The notes under the pieces: generated by a model
Databases searched by the model: none
What the model was told of the DNA's origin: nothing
What the model saw: only the letters and a program-made list of their open reading frames with translations
Made by a program: the position numbers and the translations under genes
NCBI RefSeq assembly: GCF_022695985.1
Contig: NZ_JAAPBF010000032.1
Location: 1 to 52,064 of the forward strand
Length of the DNA stretch: 52,064 bases
Reading direction: 5' to 3'
Origin: Streptomyces sp. NP-1717
GTDB lineage: Bacteria; Actinomycetota; Actinomycetes; Streptomycetales; Streptomycetaceae
Part shown: piece by piece, positions 49,209 to 52,064 of the stretch
Position numbering within the stretch: the stretch's first letter is position 1
Layout: each line of letters begins with the position of its first letter

Positions 49209-50123
49209 GTGACTACTGAGCCCTCCCGGAAAACGGCCCCCGCAGCCCCGGCCGGCGTCCTCGTCCTCGCCGGGACCCCCATCGGCGACACCTCCGACGC
49301 CCCGCCGCGCCTCGCCTCCGAGCTGACGGCCGCGGACGTCGTCGCCGCCGAGGACACCCGGCGGCTGCGCAGGCTCACCCAGGCTCTCGGCGTGCAGACG
49401 ACGGGCCGGGTGGTGTCCTACTTCGAGGGCAACGAGAGCGCCCGTACGCCCGAACTCGTCGAGGCGCTGGCCGGCGGAGCCCGGGTGCTGCTCGTGACGG
49501 ACGCGGGGATGCCCTCGGTCTCCGACCCCGGCTACCGGCTCGTGGCCGCCGCCGTCGAACGCGGCATCAAGGTGACCGCGGTGCCCGGCCCGTCCGCCGT
49601 GCTGACCGCGCTGGCCCTGTCCGGGCTGCCCGTCGACCGCTTCTGCTTCGAGGGGTTCCTGCCCCGCAAGGCGGGCGAGCGGCTGGGGAGGCTCCGCGAG
49701 GTCGCCGGCGAGCGCCGCACCCTCGTCTACTTCGAGGCACCGCACCGGCTCGACGACACCCTCGCGGCGATGGCCGAGGTCTTCGGCCCCGAGCGCCGGG
49801 CCGCCGTCTGCCGCGAGCTGACGAAGACGTACGAAGAGGTGAAGCGCGGCGGCCTCGGCGAACTCGCCGCATGGGCGGCCGAAGGCGTACGGGGCGAGAT
49901 CACCGTCGTCGTGGAGGGGGCGCCGGAGAGCGAGCCCGTGACGGACCCCGTGGAGCTGGTGCGCCGGGTACGGGTGCGGGAGGAGGCGGGGGAGCGGCGG
50001 AAGGAGGCCATCGCCGCGGTCGCCTCGGAGGCGGGGGTGCCCAAACGAGACGTGTTCGATGCGGTCGTGGCGGCAAAGAATGCGGCCGCCACAAGCCCCC
50101 GTGACGGTAAAGGACTATCTTGA
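49209..50123 (+). CDS. rsmI: 16S rRNA (cytidine(1402)-2'-O)-methyltransferase
   Basis: 304 residues from GTG 49209 (GAGG nine bases before). Tetrapyrrole-methylase fold with LVLAGTPIGDTSDAPPR, EDTRRLRRL, VTDAGMPSVSDPGYRLV, VPGPSAVLTALALSGLP and FEGFLPRKAGER; RTLVYFEAPHRL follows. It methylates the 2'-OH of C1402 in 16S rRNA using S-adenosylmethionine. Divergent from pmt as in other Streptomyces. Confidence 0.95.
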   Translation: MTTEPSRKTAPAAPAGVLVLAGTPIGDTSDAPPRLASELTAADVVAAEDTRRLRRLTQALGVQTTGRVVSYFEGNESARTPELVEALAGGARVLLVTDAGMPSVSDPGYRLVAAAVERGIKVTAVPGPSAVLTALALSGLPVDRFCFEGFLPRKAGERLGRLREVAGERRTLVYFEAPHRLDDTLAAMAEVFGPERRAAVCRELTKTYEEVKRGGLGELAAWAAEGVRGEITVVVEGAPESEPVTDPVELVRRVRVREEAGERRKEAIAAVASEAGVPKRDVFDAVVAAKNAAATSPRDGKGLS

Positions 50124-50251
50124 AAGGCAAAGCGCAGACCGTGTGCCGAGCCCTTTCGGCATGAGGAGGCCAAGAGCCTGCCATTAATCGACAGCGCTGA
50201 TGCGCTCCCGCCCGAATAGGCGTCCACTGGATCGAGTGGAGAGGAGCTGGC

Positions 50252-50728
50252 ATGAGTGAGATAACGGGCAACGCCGTCGCCCACGAGGCATATGCGTTCT
50301 GTTGCATGCGATGCGGTCACGGCTGGGAGCAGGCGTACGACATAGAGCACCACACGGACGCTTCGGGTCAGCAATACGTCGTCTACAAGGCGGACGGACT
50401 GCGGGTGCCTTCACCGCTGTCGAGTCCGACCTGCCTCAACTGCGGGCACCACGTCGTGCGCATCATGCGCTCGGGACAGGTGTCCTCGGTGCACGCGTAC
50501 TCCCTGATGAACCAGCAGCGCAACTCCGTCAAGGCGCCCAGAACGCCGAGGCAGCCCAAGGCGCGCAAGACCCCGAAGGCGGCGAAGGAGACCGCGCCCG
50601 CCAAGCCGGTGCCGGTGACGGACGAGGCGGGCGGGGCGGCCGTCGGCGCGGTCGCCGAGAGGGCGCGGGCGAAGGCGGAGCACCACTGGCACCTCTCCGA
50701 TCTCCTGCACCCCTTCCACCGCAAGTAG
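50252..50728 (+). CDS. hypothetical protein with two CxxC pairs
   Basis: 158 residues, GGAG before ATG 50252. FCCMRCGHGWEQAYDIEHH and TCLNCGHHVVRIMRSG supply two CxxC(G) knuckles that likely bind one zinc. The second half is a Lys/Ala/Pro-rich tail (RTPRQPKARKTPKAAKETAP) ending in HHWHLSDLLHPFHRK. It is conserved between rsmI and tatD in Streptomyces as far as I recall; function unknown. Confidence 0.8.
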   Translation: MSEITGNAVAHEAYAFCCMRCGHGWEQAYDIEHHTDASGQQYVVYKADGLRVPSPLSSPTCLNCGHHVVRIMRSGQVSSVHAYSLMNQQRNSVKAPRTPRQPKARKTPKAAKETAPAKPVPVTDEAGGAAVGAVAERARAKAEHHWHLSDLLHPFHRK

Positions 50729-50781
50729 GCCCCCGCACCTGGGGTCGGCCCCGTGGACACGGTCCTCGTACGATCGGGACC

Positions 50782-51684
50782 ATGAGCCCGAAGAGCGCCA
50801 ACAGCACGAGAGGCGCCGCACGCGCCGAGGAAGCGCCGCCGGCCCCGGAACCACTGCGGGTGCCGGTCGCGGATTCGCACACCCACCTGGACATGCAGAG
50901 CGGCACCGTGGAGGACGCGCTCGCCAAGGCGGCCTCCGTAGGAGTGCCGGTCGTGGTCCAGGTGGGTTGCGACGTGAAGGGGTCCCGCTGGGCGGCCGAC
51001 ACCGCCGCCGCGCACGAGTCCGTGCACGCGGCGGTCGCGCTGCATCCCAACGAGGCGCCGCGCATCGTGCACGGGGACCCCGACGGCTGGTCGCGCCAGG
51101 GCGCGCGCGAGGCGGGCGGGGACGCGGCCCTGGACGACGCGCTCGCCGAGATCGACCGGCTGGCCGCGCTTCCGCAGGTGAAGGCCGTCGGCGAGACGGG
51201 GCTCGACTTCTTCCGTACGGGGCCCGACGGCATGGCCGCGCAGGAACGCTCGTTCCGCGCGCACATCGAGATCGCCAAACGGCACGGAAAAGCACTCGTG
51301 ATCCACGATCGCGAGGCGCACGCCGACGTGTTGCGCGTCCTGGCCGACGAAGGCGCTCCGGAACGGACCGTTTTCCACTGCTATTCGGGCGACGCGGAAA
51401 TGGCCGAAATCTGCGCCGCCGCAGGCTACTTCATGTCCTTCGCGGGAAATATGACCTTCAAGAACGCGCGTCCGTTGCGCGAGGCGTTGGCCGTCGCCCC
51501 GTCCGAACTCGTTCTGGTCGAGACGGACGCGCCTTTTCTGACGCCCGTTCCGTACCGTGGACGGCCCAATGCGCCGTATTTGATTCCGGTCACGGTGCGC
51601 GCGATGGCGGAGGTGCGCGGAATCGGTGAGGACGCGATGGCGGAGGCGATTTCGGCCAACACCGCGCGCGCTTTCGGTTACTGA
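50782..51684 (+). CDS. tatD: TatD-family metal-dependent hydrolase
   Basis: 300 residues from ATG 50782; TACGAT stands 12 bases before, as for a leaderless start. Metal ligands are present: DSHTHLDM (HxH), GETGLDFF (Glu), LVIHDREAHAD (His), TVFHCYSGD (His) and VETDAPFLTP (Asp). TatD enzymes are TIM-barrel DNases/exonucleases. A 30-residue Ala/Pro-rich N-terminus is normal in Streptomyces. Monocistronic, in the conserved pmt-rsmI-tatD neighbourhood. Confidence 0.93.
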   Translation: MSPKSANSTRGAARAEEAPPAPEPLRVPVADSHTHLDMQSGTVEDALAKAASVGVPVVVQVGCDVKGSRWAADTAAAHESVHAAVALHPNEAPRIVHGDPDGWSRQGAREAGGDAALDDALAEIDRLAALPQVKAVGETGLDFFRTGPDGMAAQERSFRAHIEIAKRHGKALVIHDREAHADVLRVLADEGAPERTVFHCYSGDAEMAEICAAAGYFMSFAGNMTFKNARPLREALAVAPSELVLVETDAPFLTPVPYRGRPNAPYLIPVTVRAMAEVRGIGEDAMAEAISANTARAFGY

Positions 51685-51847
51685 GGTGGCCGGTCCCGTG
51701 CGGTCCCGCCGGATCCGCGCGGCGGATTCGATGCGGACTCGAACAGCGACCCTGTGTAGTCGCGCTGCTTTGGAGAGTGACCGCGGCTCCGCTAGTGTCC
51801 GCCCGAGCATCGGGGGCCCGGACCGGACTTGTGGAGCGTCGAGCGTC

Positions 51848-52064
51848 GTGAGCAATGCGCAGGGCAGTCACCGTGCCGGACGGTACGAGTACGAGTACGA
51901 GTACGGCCACGGGTACGAGTACGGCCACAGGTACGGGCAGGCGTACGGGAACGGGCAGGCGTACGGCCACGCGTATGCCTACGGGCCGGAGTACACCTAC
52001 GCGGGCCACCTCGACGTCGTCGCGTGGCCGCACCCCGAACCCGCGCCCACCGTGCCGTGGTTCG
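51848..52064 (+). CDS. start of a protein with a Tyr/Gly-rich repeat, 3' end off window
   Basis: GTG 51848 opens 72 codons to the right edge. Residues 13-50 are a Tyr/Gly/Glu/His repeat (YEYEYEYGHGYEYGHRYG, then QAYGNGQAYGHAYAYG) encoded by short tandem units. Next comes HLDVVAWPHPEPAPTVPWF. In Streptomyces the gene after tatD is usually an Rpf/G5-type cell-wall protein, which is possible here, but no such domain is in the window. No c-di-AMP riboswitch was recognised in the 163-bp leader. Confidence 0.6.
   Translation, partial: MSNAQGSHRAGRYEYEYEYGHGYEYGHRYGQAYGNGQAYGHAYAYGPEYTYAGHLDVVAWPHPEPAPTVPWF

Noticed and set aside
51685..51847. c-di-AMP (ydaO-type) riboswitch before the last gene
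   Set aside because: Expected for some rpf genes of Streptomyces, but the leader is short and the conserved motifs could not be found.

Overview
The window is high-GC actinobacterial DNA, almost certainly Streptomyces. The evidence is G/C-ending third codon positions, AGGAG-type ribosome binding sites, leaderless starts, a SARP/NB-ARC/TPR regulator, a protein-O-mannosyltransferase next to rsmI and tatD, and an actinomycete integrative and conjugative element (AICE). I saw no complete rRNA or tRNA gene and no CRISPR array.

Layout. 1-6.96 kb is chromosomal metabolism: the start of a pcaB-like gene with a large insertion (leaves the left edge), an FAD ferredoxin reductase, an aldo/keto reductase behind a MerR-type promoter, a YqeB-like membrane protein, an SDR and an ankyrin protein. 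6.97-13.47 kb is a small accretion island. Three copies of the 3' end of an EamA transporter gene (6971, 7731, 13425) bracket two segments without an integrase. The larger one carries a phosphotransferase, an XRE-TPR regulator, small ORFs and a low-GC TIR-domain gene with a 149-bp fold-back in front of it. 13.4-19.5 kb holds the intact EamA gene, a WYL regulator fused to a YbaK domain, a VOC protein, an epoxide hydrolase and a penicillin-binding protein. 19.7-28.2 kb is a co-directional catabolic cluster: two double-hotdog MaoC proteins, an MHS-type transporter without a visible start codon, a ThDP enzyme, a class III CoA-transferase, a GntR/UTRA regulator and an FGGY kinase. 28.2-33.6 kb has a truncated ArsR-like regulator, two small secreted proteins, a large SARP regulator and a hypothetical gene.

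33.8-47.5 kb is a complete-looking 13.6-kb AICE inserted into the 3' end of the mannosyltransferase gene. It is bounded by 78-bp direct repeats. On the minus strand it carries, in transcription order, a DUF3307-like gene, a Nudix gene, small transfer and spread genes, an FtsK-type TraB, a primase-polymerase, a helicase-type Rep ATPase, Xis and Int. On the plus strand it carries a GntR repressor and a YdcF-like protein. Between rep and xis lies an iteron array, and behind traB a cluster of short repeats that may be the transfer locus. A MITE sits at the left edge.

47.4-52.06 kb returns to the chromosome: pmt, rsmI, an unknown gene, tatD, and the start of a Tyr/Gly-repeat protein.

The most unusual signal is in the AICE. 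The Nudix gene is bracketed by two copies of a 46-48-nt element that folds as a minimal tRNA-like shape (7-bp acceptor-like stem stacked on a 5-bp arm with a 7-nt loop, plus a 3-bp arm with one covarying pair). Each copy follows a gene ending in the same five residues, IIATV. Several other uncoupled genes of the element also have a stable stem-loop 25-40 nt before their start.
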